Source of the DNA: Gloeotrichia echinulata CP02
GTDB taxonomy: Bacteria; Cyanobacteriota; Cyanobacteriia; Cyanobacteriales; Nostocaceae
Assembly (NCBI GenBank): GCA_038087035.1
Contig: CP051187.1
Location: 5,027,001 to 5,091,000, forward strand
Reading direction: 5' to 3'
Length of the DNA stretch: 64,000 nucleotides
Below the pieces are notes generated by a model, which searched no databases, was not told where the DNA came from, and saw nothing but the letters and a program-made list of their open reading frames with translations. Position numbers and translations under genes: made by a program. Shown one piece after another: positions 17,065 to 25,461 of the stretch. Numbering within the stretch: the first letter of the stretch is position 1; each line of letters begins with the position of its first letter.

Positions 17065-17484
17065 TCAAGTTTCTTTTTGGTTTTGAATGTACATTTTAAT
17101 CGTTTCCAAAGTCGCGCCTCCCACTGTGGATACAAAGTAGGAATTAGTCCACAGGGAAGGTAGTCGGCTTTTTAATTCTGGAAATTCCAACCGCAAGTAT
17201 CTAGATGTTGCACCCTTAAATCTCTTTACTGCTCTATGCACTCCAAACTGAGGGTCTACATCAATTAATAGATGTATGTGGTCAGGCATTATTTCCATCT
17301 CTAAAATTTCAACTTTAATATCAATAGCTATTTGAGCAAGTAACTCTTTGAGCCTAGATGCAATCGCATTGACCAGGACTTTTCTCCTATATTTAGGGCA
17401 AAAAATTACATGATATTTGCAAGAGTAGACAACATTATTGTTGGATTTAAATTTTTCACTTCGTGACGCTTCGCGAACAGTCAT
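17065..17484 (-). CDS. tnpA: IS200/IS605 Y1 transposase TnpA
   Basis: Encodes 139 residues, normal for the family. The HUH motif is seen in 'IMPDHIHLLIDV' and the nucleophile Tyr in 'LETIKMYIQNQKE' near the C-terminus. It moves single-stranded DNA by a peel-and-paste mechanism (family knowledge). It appears intact. An unusual GC-rich palindromic stretch codes for the N-terminal 'VREASRSEK', so the true start could be slightly downstream. Confidence 0.88.
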   Translation of the reverse strand: MTVREASRSEKFKSNNNVVYSCKYHVIFCPKYRRKVLVNAIASRLKELLAQIAIDIKVEILEMEIMPDHIHLLIDVDPQFGVHRAVKRFKGATSRYLRLEFPELKSRLPSLWTNSYFVSTVGGATLETIKMYIQNQKET

Positions 17485-17568
17485 TTTCCGGAATAGTAGT
17501 TTACTATCCTGTATCTATATGTTAGAGTAAGGACAACTAATAAACAAGCATAAGGAGGTGATTCAATT

Positions 17569-19107
17569 TTGGCAGCAAAAACGTCTAGTTTCGTTACAGA
17601 AGTACCGTTAATAACGACATCTAAAGATTTGGCTATTCTCGCTGCCAGATTGTCAGCAGGAAGGCAGCTATATAATGCTGTATTGTCTGAAGGTAAAAGT
17701 AGGCTTCAGTTAATGAGGGATTCCGACCTTTACCAACAAGCCAGGCTAATTGATAAAAAGGATAAAAAATCCAAATCCGCAGCTTTTCAGAAAGCTAGAG
17801 AGGCTTATCGTTTTAGTGACTATGACTTACAAGCTTTTGCTAATAAAACAGCAATTGCAAGTGTTTGGATTAAGTCTCACCTTGATGCTCAAACTATTCA
17901 AAAAGTCGCTACTAGAGCTTTTAAAGCTTTAGAAAGAATGGCTTTTGGTAAAGCTAAAAAGGTCAGATTTAAACAAAAAGGGCAGTTCGCATCACTAGAG
18001 GGTAAAACCAATAAGCAAGGCATACGTTGGACTGGCAATGGTGTTGAATGGTCAAAACTAAGACTGCAAGCCATCATCACCAACGACGCTGTAATCTTGC
18101 ATAGTTTAGCGTCCAAGATTAAATATGTGCGCTTAGTGCGTCGTATTCTTAATCAAAAAACCTATTGGTTCGCTCAATTAGTCTGTGTTCGCGTAGCGTC
18201 TCCGTCAGGAGAGGGTGAACCATATCAAAAGCCTAAAAATATTGTTGGTGATGGTACTGTTGGTATTGATTTAGGAGTTTCCACCGTTGCAATTGTTGGG
18301 GATAAAGAAACTATCTGGACTCCTTTTGCTGCTGAATTAGAATCAAAGCAGAAGAAGATTAGAAAGCTACAGCGCAAGATGGAACGAGGGAGCCGTGCCA
18401 ATAATCCTGATAATTTTCATCCCAACGGCACTGTTAAAAAGGGTTCAAAACGTTGGCATAAATCCAAGCGTTATCAAAAAACTGCTGCCAAGAAACGCGA
18501 GATTGAACGCAAGCAAGCGGCTCAACGTAAATCTTCTCATGGTAAGCTAGTTAACCAAACTTTGAAACTCGGTAAGCATATCAAAACCGAGAAAGTATCC
18601 GTCAAGGCATGGCAGAAAAATTATGGTAAATCCATAGGTTTTAAATCGCCATCAAGTTTTCAATCAGAACTAGTACGCAAAGCTGAAAACGCTGGCGGCA
18701 CTGTTCTAATGTTTTCGACTCGTAAAACTGCACTTTCTCAAACTTGTTTGTGTGGTAACAAGCAGAAAAAATCATTATCGCAACGTGTTCATCATTGCTC
18801 AGTCTGTGGGCTGAAGATGCAACGTGATATTTTGTCTGCTTACTTGAGTCGTCACGTCGATCCAAAAACAGAACTTTTGTCAATCCAGTCAGCTAGAAAT
18901 GGTTGGCTAGGGATGGAACAATCCCTGCTGGACGGTTGGCAGAATGGGTCAAATCAATCTGCGAGAACTGCGACTGGTTCAAAGTCACCTATTAGCAATA
19001 GTGGGTCAGAGCGGGTGTCCAGTAATCTAATAGCGCGTGTTCGCGTAGCGTCCCGTAGGGAGGAGTCGGAACCTGTGAGGGTAAACGAAACTCGCGTAGT
19101 GAGTTAG
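17569..19107 (+). CDS. tnpB: TnpB RNA-guided nuclease (OrfB)
   Basis: Starts with TTG at 17569, preceded by a perfect AGGAGGTG site (17553-17560). 512 residues. All RuvC residues are visible: Asp in 'TVGIDLGVSTVAIVG', Glu in 'HIKTEKVSVKAW', Asp in 'KMQRDILSAYL'. The zinc finger is 'CLCGNKQ' with 'HHCSVCG'. The N-terminal part is helical and basic. TnpB proteins are guided by an RNA from the 3' end of the gene and cut DNA, helping retention of the transposon. GC-rich palindromic repeats lie within the coding region (about 18188-18212 and 19034-19064). It is probably active. Confidence 0.87.
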   Translation: MAAKTSSFVTEVPLITTSKDLAILAARLSAGRQLYNAVLSEGKSRLQLMRDSDLYQQARLIDKKDKKSKSAAFQKAREAYRFSDYDLQAFANKTAIASVWIKSHLDAQTIQKVATRAFKALERMAFGKAKKVRFKQKGQFASLEGKTNKQGIRWTGNGVEWSKLRLQAIITNDAVILHSLASKIKYVRLVRRILNQKTYWFAQLVCVRVASPSGEGEPYQKPKNIVGDGTVGIDLGVSTVAIVGDKETIWTPFAAELESKQKKIRKLQRKMERGSRANNPDNFHPNGTVKKGSKRWHKSKRYQKTAAKKREIERKQAAQRKSSHGKLVNQTLKLGKHIKTEKVSVKAWQKNYGKSIGFKSPSSFQSELVRKAENAGGTVLMFSTRKTALSQTCLCGNKQKKSLSQRVHHCSVCGLKMQRDILSAYLSRHVDPKTELLSIQSARNGWLGMEQSLLDGWQNGSNQSARTATGSKSPISNSGSERVSSNLIARVRVASRREESEPVRVNETRVVS

Positions 19108-19144
19108 AACCCCCTGCATTTATGCATGGGGTAGTTCAGTTGTT

Positions 19145-19294
19145 ATGCCCAGCAAAAAGCCAAAAGTAATGATTTATCTCGATCCAGAAAAACTAGAGAC
19201 TTTAAAAAAATGGGCTGAGGATGAACATCGGACGGTCAATAATCTGATAGTCATGCTTCTGGATAAAGCGATCGCATCTAAGGAGGCATCATGA
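19145..19294 (+). CDS. Small ribbon-helix-helix-like protein
   Basis: Encodes 49 residues. 'KKPKVMIYLDPEKLETLKKW' followed by 'RTVNNLIVMLLDKAI' is the strand-helix-helix pattern of RHH DNA-binding proteins. It begins directly after the right end of the IS200/IS605 element. Its stop overlaps the ATG of the next gene (ATGA), so the pair is probably co-translated. It may regulate the element or be a plasmid-type protein; function is unknown. Confidence 0.6.
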   Translation: MPSKKPKVMIYLDPEKLETLKKWAEDEHRTVNNLIVMLLDKAIASKEAS

Positions 19295-19674
19295 CTAACG
19301 CCGATTCACGCTTTGATCGCATCGAAGCGATTTTAGAGCGAGTTGCAATCCAGCAGGCTGAATTGTCCAACAAACAGAACATTGCCCAAGACCAAATAAT
19401 TACCCTGGAATCAGCATTAGTGGAATTAGCAAACCGCCAAGCTAACACCCAAGAAAAGCTTGATGAACTGCTGACCACCGCAACCAACATTTTTAACCGG
19501 GATGCAGTGCTTAACGACGTGCTTTTGGAATTGCAGCAAAGTCACGAACAGCACGAAATCAGGTTCGAGGAACATCAGCGACGCTTTGAAGTGAATCAGC
19601 AAACCACTAACGCCGCACTGCAAAGCCTTGAGGCGATATTGTTGCAGCTGATCAGAAGATTTCCAGAAGGTTGA
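19291..19674 (+). CDS. Coiled-coil hypothetical protein
   Basis: Encodes 127 residues, almost entirely helical with heptad-like Gln/Leu/Glu repeats ('IEAILERVAIQQAELSNKQ', 'LEQQSHEQHEIRFEE'-like segments). AAGGAGG (about 19280-19285) precedes the ATG. It is coupled to the RHH gene upstream. A hairpin terminator follows. Similar coiled-coil proteins of unknown role are common in cyanobacterial accessory DNA. Confidence 0.6.
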   Translation: MTNADSRFDRIEAILERVAIQQAELSNKQNIAQDQIITLESALVELANRQANTQEKLDELLTTATNIFNRDAVLNDVLLELQQSHEQHEIRFEEHQRRFEVNQQTTNAALQSLEAILLQLIRRFPEG

Positions 19675-19680
19675 ATTGAA

Positions 19681-19706
19681 CCTTAGAAAAAATTTTCTAA
19701 GGTTTT
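19681..19706 (+). terminator. Rho-independent terminator
   Basis: CCTTAGAAAA is mirrored by TTTTCTAAGG and followed by TTTT, immediately downstream of the coiled-coil gene. Confidence 0.7.
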
Positions 19707-19769
19707 GTGATTCCAAATTGTCGAGTTGGCGATCGCTACTACTGCCCATGATGGCAGCTTGAAGTCCTA

Positions 19770-19880
19770 TATTGACAACATGGAAACACATTGAGTAGCT
19801 GTGTGCCGGGAAACTGGCAAGCACGGTTCCGAATGGGAAGTGAGATGCAGCAATGCTCCTCATCGACCCTACCTTTCCTG
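19770..19880 (+). ncRNA. Group II intron 3' remnant (domains V and VI)
   Basis: GAGTAGCTGTGTGCCGGGAA, then ACTGGCAAGCACGGTTC (19793-19829), folds as the conserved domain V hairpin. It is followed by a GGGAAG...CTCCTCATCGACCC hairpin resembling domain VI. No reverse transcriptase gene and no 5' domains are seen nearby, so this is a degraded or trans-supplied remnant. Confidence 0.55.
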
Positions 19881-20086
19881 CAAGATGACCCCAAAAGGCT
19901 TGATTTTTCGTTAGTGAACACGGCTTTTTTGACACTACTGTATCAAATTATCAAAACCATACAGAATAAGGGTTTTCAGACCATCTTGCAGGTTTTTACA
20001 AGTATCTCGGTTTCATGCCAATACTGTAGTCGCCGGAATTTGGGGTGCAAGCAGGTGTTAGATATTGTACTGATATGCAGAAGTCA

Positions 20087-20695
20087 TTAGTTAGCAGACC
20101 ATTCGAGTAAGGACTGTAGATTTGCGAAGCTTTTGACTTTACATTCTGCTTGAAGCTTGGTTTCACTTTCATTATAAAGGAAATTCTCAATTTTCTTTGA
20201 ATCCACCTCCATATTGAGATAGAAAATTTTGAAGCCATTTGAATTTTGAACTGCCTCAACTCTGTATAACTCAAGAGCCTTTCGGCTGTTATGATACTCT
20301 ATAGACGATAAAAATCCATTAGTAGTACCCACGGCATCTGTGAAGGTTGAAAGTATCATATTAGTTATCTGTATAGTTCCGAATCCACTGATAGTAACAC
20401 TATTCAAAAGAGGTTTAATAAACTTTAATCCCTGGTCAAAATTTATGAATTTTTTGGTAGCAGACTCTTCATACTTTAGATCAAGACCTTTAGACTCACT
20501 CTTCAACTTCCTTTTAGCTATTTCTATTAACCTATCCTTAAACTCAGGATATTCGATTGCAAAATTATCCAAAGAAATAATATTTCTGTTATTATTCTGC
20601 TTGATGAGCTTAATCAAAGAAGTATAGTATTCCATACCAAAAATTGCTATCAGTACGGATTTATGAATTTCCAGAAAGTTTTTCAAAATGCTCAT
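20087..20695 (-). CDS. Hypothetical protein
   Basis: Encodes 202 residues with a helical N-terminus containing a hydrophobic 'KSVLIAIFGMEYYTSLI'. The middle is mixed Lys-rich alpha/beta and includes 'LLNSVTISGFGTIQITNMIL'. There is no recognisable motif. It follows the small membrane-protein gene at 20725-20958 by 29 bp on the same strand, suggesting an operon. Base composition is AT-rich relative to nif genes, as in other cargo. Confidence 0.5.
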   Translation of the reverse strand: MSILKNFLEIHKSVLIAIFGMEYYTSLIKLIKQNNNRNIISLDNFAIEYPEFKDRLIEIAKRKLKSESKGLDLKYEESATKKFINFDQGLKFIKPLLNSVTISGFGTIQITNMILSTFTDAVGTTNGFLSSIEYHNSRKALELYRVEAVQNSNGFKIFYLNMEVDSKKIENFLYNESETKLQAECKVKSFANLQSLLEWSAN

Positions 20696-20724
20696 TTGTC
20701 TATTAATACTCGTATAAGTGACAA

Positions 20725-20958
20725 TTAAGTGTAAATATAATCTATCCCAAATCCTAAGCCCAGTGTTGCTATTGCAGTGTCGAACGACAACACAGCGGGT
20801 ACTACATTCTTTTGTTGATTAGTAATTGCAGCTTCAACTTTACCAATAGTAAAAACACTGCTAACCACTATTCCGCTAACTGCTAAACCTGTCACACGAG
20901 CAATTTTCTTAAAATTTATAAAAGCGCCTGACACTTCACTTAGTTCAATAATAGTCAA
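20725..20958 (-). CDS. Small membrane protein, hypothetical
   Basis: Encodes 77 residues with a hydrophobic segment at about residues 20-40 ('VTGLAVSGIVVSSVFTIG') and a second, Gly-rich one near the C-terminus. It lies upstream of the 202-aa gene on the same strand. Two-gene membrane/soluble pairs occur in toxin or immunity modules, but nothing specific identifies this one. Confidence 0.4.
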   Translation of the reverse strand: MTIIELSEVSGAFINFKKIARVTGLAVSGIVVSSVFTIGKVEAAITNQQKNVVPAVLSFDTAIATLGLGFGIDYIYT

Positions 20959-21187
20959 CTTATCAGTAGATGTACCAAGAATATTTACATTCTTAATCGT
21001 TGATTTCTCTCAGTATATTTATCACATTACTTCCTCGAATTGAATATAGCAAGTGTTTAATGCTACAAATATTCAAATTTGCAAAGATTTGTTGTATCAG
21101 TTGTTCTTGATAGTACCGTAATTTATACATACTGGAACCATAGAAATATTTTTCTAAGGTCAATCAAGGGGGGCAACTTAAATTAAA

Positions 21188-21340
21188 TTGAAAACATGCA
21201 ACCACTGCAAACGCCTAACAATGCAGCTAACCACTGGGGGGAAATCGCCCCAGAATTGGGAATGTATTCAATGTGGCGCGGTTTTGGTTATTAGGCTTGA
21301 TGGGGTCGAACGGTTGTACAAGCCAAAGGGTGGCTTCTGA
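21188..21340 (+). CDS. Short zinc-ribbon protein (50 aa)
   Basis: A frame from TTG (21188) to TGA (21338-21340) encodes 'LKTCNHCKRLTMQL' then 'WECIQCGAVLVIRLDG', two CxxC knuckles typical of a zinc ribbon. AAGGGGGG (about 21167) is a possible but distant ribosome site. The paired knuckles argue for a real protein or a conserved remnant. The next structure downstream is a terminator hairpin. Confidence 0.5.
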   Translation: MKTCNHCKRLTMQLTTGGKSPQNWECIQCGAVLVIRLDGVERLYKPKGGF

Positions 21341-21369
21341 CTAAACGGTTTAGTTTAGCTTGAACAAAA

Positions 21370-21410
21370 ACAGAGACACCCTAGAAAAATTTCTCTAGGG
21401 TTGTCTCTGT
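21370..21410 (+). terminator. Strong hairpin terminator
   Basis: ACAGAGACACCCTAGA is mirrored by TCTAGGGTTGTCTCTGT with an A/T-rich loop. It lies 30 bp after the zinc-ribbon frame and shields the nifD junction. Confidence 0.65.
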
Positions 21411-21442
21411 CGAACCCGTGAAACCATTGCATTAAAACTTGC

Positions 21443-21510
21443 ACTCCAATCCGTATAACCCTTATCCTGTAAGGCTTTGAGTAGCTTTGCGGTCTTAGAC
21501 TCCAATCCGT
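21443..21510 (+). repeat. Direct repeats near the right end of the 6.1-kb element
   Basis: ACTCCAATCCGT occurs at 21443-21454 and 21499-21510, 56 bp apart, the second ending 12 bp before the 15-bp core repeat. They could be accessory binding sites for the serine recombinase or its directionality factor. No copy was seen at the left end. Confidence 0.45.
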
Positions 21511-21522
21511 TAGTCAAACCGC

Positions 21523-22314
21523 GCCATCACCAGACCACTGAGCGACTACGCGCAAGCCGATTTCTTCTAATAGGATGCGGCTAGCCCAAGCATCACCACC
21601 GATGTTATAATCACCGATGATTGCTACGTCATAAGGGGTAGCATCAAACTTGAGTGTGCCATCTTTCTTGGCTTGATCTGCTCTGGGGAATACCCAGTCA
21701 CGAATCATATCGTTAGCAATGTGGTGTCCCAAAGACTGAGAAACACCACGGAAGCCTTCGCAACGTACAGGAACAACAGGCTTACCAGTTTCTTTAGCTG
21801 CTTTCTTAGCAACTGCTTCGATGTCATCCCCAATTAGACCGATGGGACATTCAGATTGAATAGAAATACCACGGCTGAGGGGGAACAGTACTTCGAGTTC
21901 TTGAATCAGCTTGAGAAGTTTTTTGTCACCACCGAAAACGATGTCACGTTCTTGGAAGTCAGAGGTGAAGTGCATGGTACCAAAGGTATCAACACCAGTG
22001 GTACCGATGTAGTAGTTACGACGACCAGACCAAGACCAGTAACCGCAACCAACAGGCCCGTGGCTAATGTGGATCATGTCCTTAATAGGACCCCAAACCA
22101 CACCCTTAGAACCTGCATAAGCACAACCACGAGCGGTCATTACACCAGGTAGTGATTTGATGTTAGACTTAACGCCGCAGTCAGACTTACCTTCTTCGTA
22201 TACGTTTAAGTGCTTTTCCCGTTTTTTTGCAGCTTTTTCGGGGTAAGCTTCGAGAACTTCTTTAATTAGTTCTTTTCTTTCTTCGATGATGTTCTTGTTT
22301 TCTGGAGGAGTCAT
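21523..22314 (-). CDS. nifD: Nitrogenase MoFe alpha subunit, 5' segment
   Basis: Encodes the first 264 or so residues of NifD. The P-cluster cysteines are visible in 'MTARGCAYAGSKG', 'HGPVGCGYWSW' and 'SECPIGLIGDDI'. The start (MTPPENKNIIEERKELI) matches the family. Homology ends at 'QWSGDG', inside the 15-bp repeat; the frame then runs a few codons into the element to a stop at 21514. It lies 182 bp downstream of nifH. NifD binds FeMo-cofactor and half of the P-cluster. Confidence 0.96.
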
Positions 22315-22496
22315 TTTTGCCTCTCGTGCGCCTAAGGAACGGGATAGGGGGACTAGGTAGAACTACAGCTTTTGTCCCCTGTGGGGTTGGGGACTCGTAG
22401 TCCCCTTGGGGAATATAGGGAATGTTGGGAGAAGGTCAAAGGTCAAAGGGAAATTATGTAATTTTTTCCTTCTTCCTTTTTCCTGCTGTTAGGGTC

Positions 22497-22971
22497 TTAT
22501 TTCTTGCCGGCTGCAGCTTTAGCAGCGTCAGCAGCAATTAGTTTTTCTGCTTCTTCGTCGCTTTCGAGAATACCGAATTCGATCAACAATGCTTCTAGTT
22601 CGTCCATCTCGATGGGGGTGGGGATGGTTAGCTTGTCGTTGTTGATGATCTTCTTAGCTAATGCGCGGTATTCTTGACCTTGGTTGCTGTCTGGTGCGTA
22701 CTCGTTAACAGTCATCCGGCGCAATTCTGCGTGTTGAACGATGTTGTCGCGAGGTACGAAGTGAATCATTTGGGTGTTCAAACGTTCAGCCAAGGTTTCG
22801 ATCAATTCGATTTCGCGGTCAACCTTACGGCTGTTACAGATCAAACCACCTAAGCGTACACCACCAGTGTGAGCATATTTCAAAATACCACGAGCGATGT
22901 TGTTAGCAGCGTACATCGCCATCATTTCACCGGAGGTAACGATGTAGATTTCTTGTGCTTTACCTTCACGG
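22497..22971 (-). CDS. nifH: Nitrogenase Fe protein, 3' segment
   Basis: Encodes NifH from 'REGKAQEIYIVTSGEMMAMY' to the C-terminus, which has an Ala/Lys-rich extension. It begins inside the CTTCACGG repeat. Joined to the 5' segment (26384-26819), the total is 903 nt, 301 codons. The segment contains 'RLGGLICNSRKVDRE' and 'HFVPRDNIVQHAELRRMTV', well conserved. The downstream gene nifD follows after a 182-bp spacer. Confidence 0.95.
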
Positions 22972-23063
22972 GAAAGAGCAATGATATTATCCTAATAGCC
23001 GAAAAATGTTCATTTTCAACAATGTTTGCCGCAATCATTGTCTGGGATAAACAGTTTTTTTAT

Positions 23064-23085
23064 TAGGGTAAATCTAGGGTATGAA
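23064..23085 (+). repeat. Tandem 11-bp repeat at left end of nifH element
   Basis: TAGGGTAAATC then TAGGGTATGAA, starting exactly 100 bp from the start of the left core. The second unit contains the ATG (23081) of the recombinase gene, so binding there could also repress it. Confidence 0.6.
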
Positions 23086-24508
23086 CAAGACACAGGAAGC
23101 ATTTGCCGATTTTCACCAAACAGCCATCACCGATGGGGGATATTTAGGCAGAATGCAATCGGTAAAAAATCAAGAAAATCACCTGACGGCAAAATTAGAA
23201 ACAGAATTAAAAGCAGTTAATGCTAGACTCAAAGCTGCTAGAGTTAATGTTTCTGTCAGAAATTCTGGTAATTCACTACAATTAAGAACTACCCTACCCA
23301 TCAAACCAGGGGATATTGATAGAACCGGTACAGGCACAAAACAATACGATATTTCTTTGAGCATACCATTTAATTTTGATGGGTTAACTACTGCAGAAGA
23401 GGAAGCTTATGAACTGGGAACTTTAATTGCTCGTAAACAGTTTCAATGGACTGATAAATATTTAGGCAAAACTCGCAATAAAATTAAAACCAAAACAATT
23501 GGTGATTGGATTGTCGATTTTGAACAAAACTATTTTCAAACCAGAAAACGCAATCTCAAAAGTGAAAATACATTTAATAGCTATTTCTATATTGCTCAAA
23601 CCCACTTACCAAAGGATAAGCCAGCAATAAATGCCAGTTTTATTGAAGCTGTGCAAATTTGCCCTTCATCAGATAGCGTGAAAAATGAATTGATTAAAGT
23701 AATTAGGGTGCTGTGTAAGTGTTCTGGTTTAGAAGTTCCAGAGTTGAGTAATTTAAAAATAAAACCAAGTGCTAAACGTAAGCGAGATATACCCACTGAT
23801 GTAGAAATAGAGCAAGAATATCTAAAATTTGAAATCTATGCAATTAACCGTCCTAGTAAATTGACAACTAGGGAAGATAGGAATAACTGGAAACTTTGGC
23901 GCTGGGTATATGGGATGTTATCTACCTATGGATTAAGACCAAGGGAAATCTTTGTTAATCCTGATATTGATTGGTGGTTATCATCAGAAAATACGATGAA
24001 TACATGGCGTGTGAATGAGGAATGTAAAACCGGAGAACGAGAAGCATTACCATTATATCCGCGTTGGATCGAAACTTTTAATTTAAAAACAGATGGGGAA
24101 GCGATTGAGTTATTAACAGCGAAGATTGCAGATAAAATTACCAGTAAGCAACTCAATTCTGCTCGACATGGTACAGACAGGTGGTTTAGATTTGTGGAAA
24201 TTCCTTTTCAACCCTATGATTTACGTCATGCTTGGGCAATTAGAGCGCATTTAATGGGCATTCCAATTAAGGCTGCTGCTGATAATTTGGGTCATTCGGT
24301 GAATATGCACACATCCATTTATCAAAAGTGGTTTAGTTTGGAAAATCGCAAAGTGGCGATTGAACAAGCGATTAAAAAAAAGTCTAGGGTGGAAGAGTTG
24401 CAAGAGATGGTTATTCAGCTTGAGCAGCAAAATGAGAGATTGAGAATTGAGAATGAAAGATTGAGGTTACAGATAGGAAATCAAGATTTGGTGCGAATGA
24501 TTAATTAA
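23081..24508 (+). CDS. XisA-family tyrosine recombinase of the nifH element
   Basis: Encodes 475 residues. The catalytic residues are visible: Arg in 'TYGLRPREIF', HxxR in 'YDLRHAWAIRAH', 'LGHSVNMHTSIYQKWF' with the Tyr nucleophile. The C-terminus is a leucine-zipper-like coiled coil ('LEQQNERLRIENERLRL'). It is a clear paralogue of xisA in the nifD element: 'LRTTLPIKPGD' versus 'LRATLPIKPGD', and the same 'AAADNLGHS' block. It keeps the full N-terminal extension ('AFADFHQTAITDGGYLG') that is cut off in that xisA. It is expected to excise the nifH element in developing heterocysts. Confidence 0.92.
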   Translation: MNKTQEAFADFHQTAITDGGYLGRMQSVKNQENHLTAKLETELKAVNARLKAARVNVSVRNSGNSLQLRTTLPIKPGDIDRTGTGTKQYDISLSIPFNFDGLTTAEEEAYELGTLIARKQFQWTDKYLGKTRNKIKTKTIGDWIVDFEQNYFQTRKRNLKSENTFNSYFYIAQTHLPKDKPAINASFIEAVQICPSSDSVKNELIKVIRVLCKCSGLEVPELSNLKIKPSAKRKRDIPTDVEIEQEYLKFEIYAINRPSKLTTREDRNNWKLWRWVYGMLSTYGLRPREIFVNPDIDWWLSSENTMNTWRVNEECKTGEREALPLYPRWIETFNLKTDGEAIELLTAKIADKITSKQLNSARHGTDRWFRFVEIPFQPYDLRHAWAIRAHLMGIPIKAAADNLGHSVNMHTSIYQKWFSLENRKVAIEQAIKKKSRVEELQEMVIQLEQQNERLRIENERLRLQIGNQDLVRMIN

Positions 24509-24667
24509 ATGTTTTTGCGTTAATCTAGGTTCTCTTGAAGGTAGTGAAACCCAACAAAACACCAGAAATGTTGGGTCTAATTTCCTCAAACAAACCTACG
24601 TAGGTTAAGGTTTTTGGCGCTAACTGAACCGGATTGCAATATATCTACAATTCCAGCCTAAAAAAGT

Positions 24668-25081
24668 TTATTTATAAACATCTCCTCTTGCACCAATAGT
24701 GTAAATTTCAACTTCACTAGAGTCAAGATTAACTGTAAAGATAATTCGGATTTTGCCCATACGCAGTCTATAAAACAATACAGTTCAGTTAGGCTCGAAT
24801 GATATACACTGTAGGGGCACGGCATCCACAATTTTTTCTTCTAACGACAATTTTATTCGTGCCGTGCCCCTACGACAATTTTCCTTAACTGAACTGTATT
24901 GGTCTATAAAATCCTTCCCAGTCTCCCTTCATTTTTTTAATGTCAAGTTCCGTGAAGGAATAATCCCCTGTTGCTCAACAAAAATAAGGATTTGATTGAG
25001 TTTCTCCCTAATCCTCTCAGTATCTTCAACATTTGCCTTGTCTAAGAACTTAATGGCGTTTTTACGAAATTTGATTACCAT
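24668..25081 (-). pseudogene. RelE-type toxin gene, broken by frameshift and MITE
   Basis: The frame starts at 25081 (MVIKFRKNAIKFLDKA) and reads 50 codons to a stop. One base deleted at about 24957 shifts it; the other frame continues 'FTELDIKKMKGDWEGFYR', is split by a 126-bp MITE, then resumes 'LRMGKIRIIFTV' to 'GARGDVYK' and a stop. This order is that of ParE/RelE toxins. The partner antitoxin gene overlaps upstream and is intact. Two independent lesions mean no toxin is made. Confidence 0.8.
24776..24901. mobile_element. MITE (family A) in the RelE-type gene
   Basis: The 126-bp insertion has near-perfect terminal inverted repeats CAATACAGTTCAGTTAGG / CCTTAACTGAACTGTATTG. It is flanked by the 10-bp target duplication GTCTATAAAA at 24766-24775 and 24902-24911. 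Its interior is an inverted GTAGGGGCACGGCA palindrome. A relative lies at 32644-32804. Confidence 0.88.
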
Positions 25082-25274
25082 GTTTCACCCAATCTGTCAT
25101 ATCAACTGATTCTTCATCTTCATAGTCTGATGGTGAACCAAACATTTCATTCAATTCTTCTTGTTCTTCTTCACTTACATAGGATATGAGAACTTGACAT
25201 AGTAACATTCGTTCTTCTCGCAGTACTTCACGTATGCTCTCTTTGATTAGAGCTTTAAGTTCTTGAATTTCCAT
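25062..25274 (-). CDS. Antitoxin of the RelE-type module
   Basis: Encodes 70 residues, helical and strongly acidic at the C-terminus ('SDYEDEESVDMTDWVKHG'). 'MEIQELKALIKESIREVLREE' forms an amphipathic helix as in small antitoxins. It overlaps the toxin start by 20 bp. The antitoxin survives without a functional toxin, so it may persist passively. Confidence 0.6.
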   Translation of the reverse strand: MEIQELKALIKESIREVLREERMLLCQVLISYVSEEEQEELNEMFGSPSDYEDEESVDMTDWVKHGNQIS

Positions 25275-25461
25275 TAGCGTTATCCTTGATAATACAAAAA
25301 ATATAACATATTTTATTCGATATCAATTTTTGCTTTATGTTTTTCTCTCTTTGACAAAACAATATTGCCGGAAAATGCCCAGATAATTTTTATTTTGAGT
25401 TAGAATAGGAATGGATATCATGCAGCAAATAGAATTATTATTACAAGGAATTTTATAATAT

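Larger units (their letters stand above)
16975..19140. mobile_element. IS200/IS605-family transposon (tnpA/tnpB divergent)
   Basis: A Y1 transposase (minus) and TnpB (plus) are arranged divergently between end hairpins: about 16989-17028 on the left, and on the right AACCCCCTGCATTTATGCA plus TGGGGTAGTTCA just after tnpB (about 19108-19139). Such ends lack inverted repeats and form imperfect hairpins, as expected for this family. Exact ends are approximate. Confidence 0.75.
15387..21537. mobile_element. Second nifD excision element (serine-recombinase type), 6.14 kb
   Basis: The 15-bp direct repeat GCCATCACCAGACCA occurs at 15387-15401 and 21523-21537, 6,136 bp apart, both in the NifD codons for 'WSGDG'. 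The serine recombinase gene starts 45 bp inside the left repeat. Removing the insert keeps the NifD frame. The cargo is an IS200/IS605 element, a group II intron remnant and small orphan genes. Confidence 0.93.
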
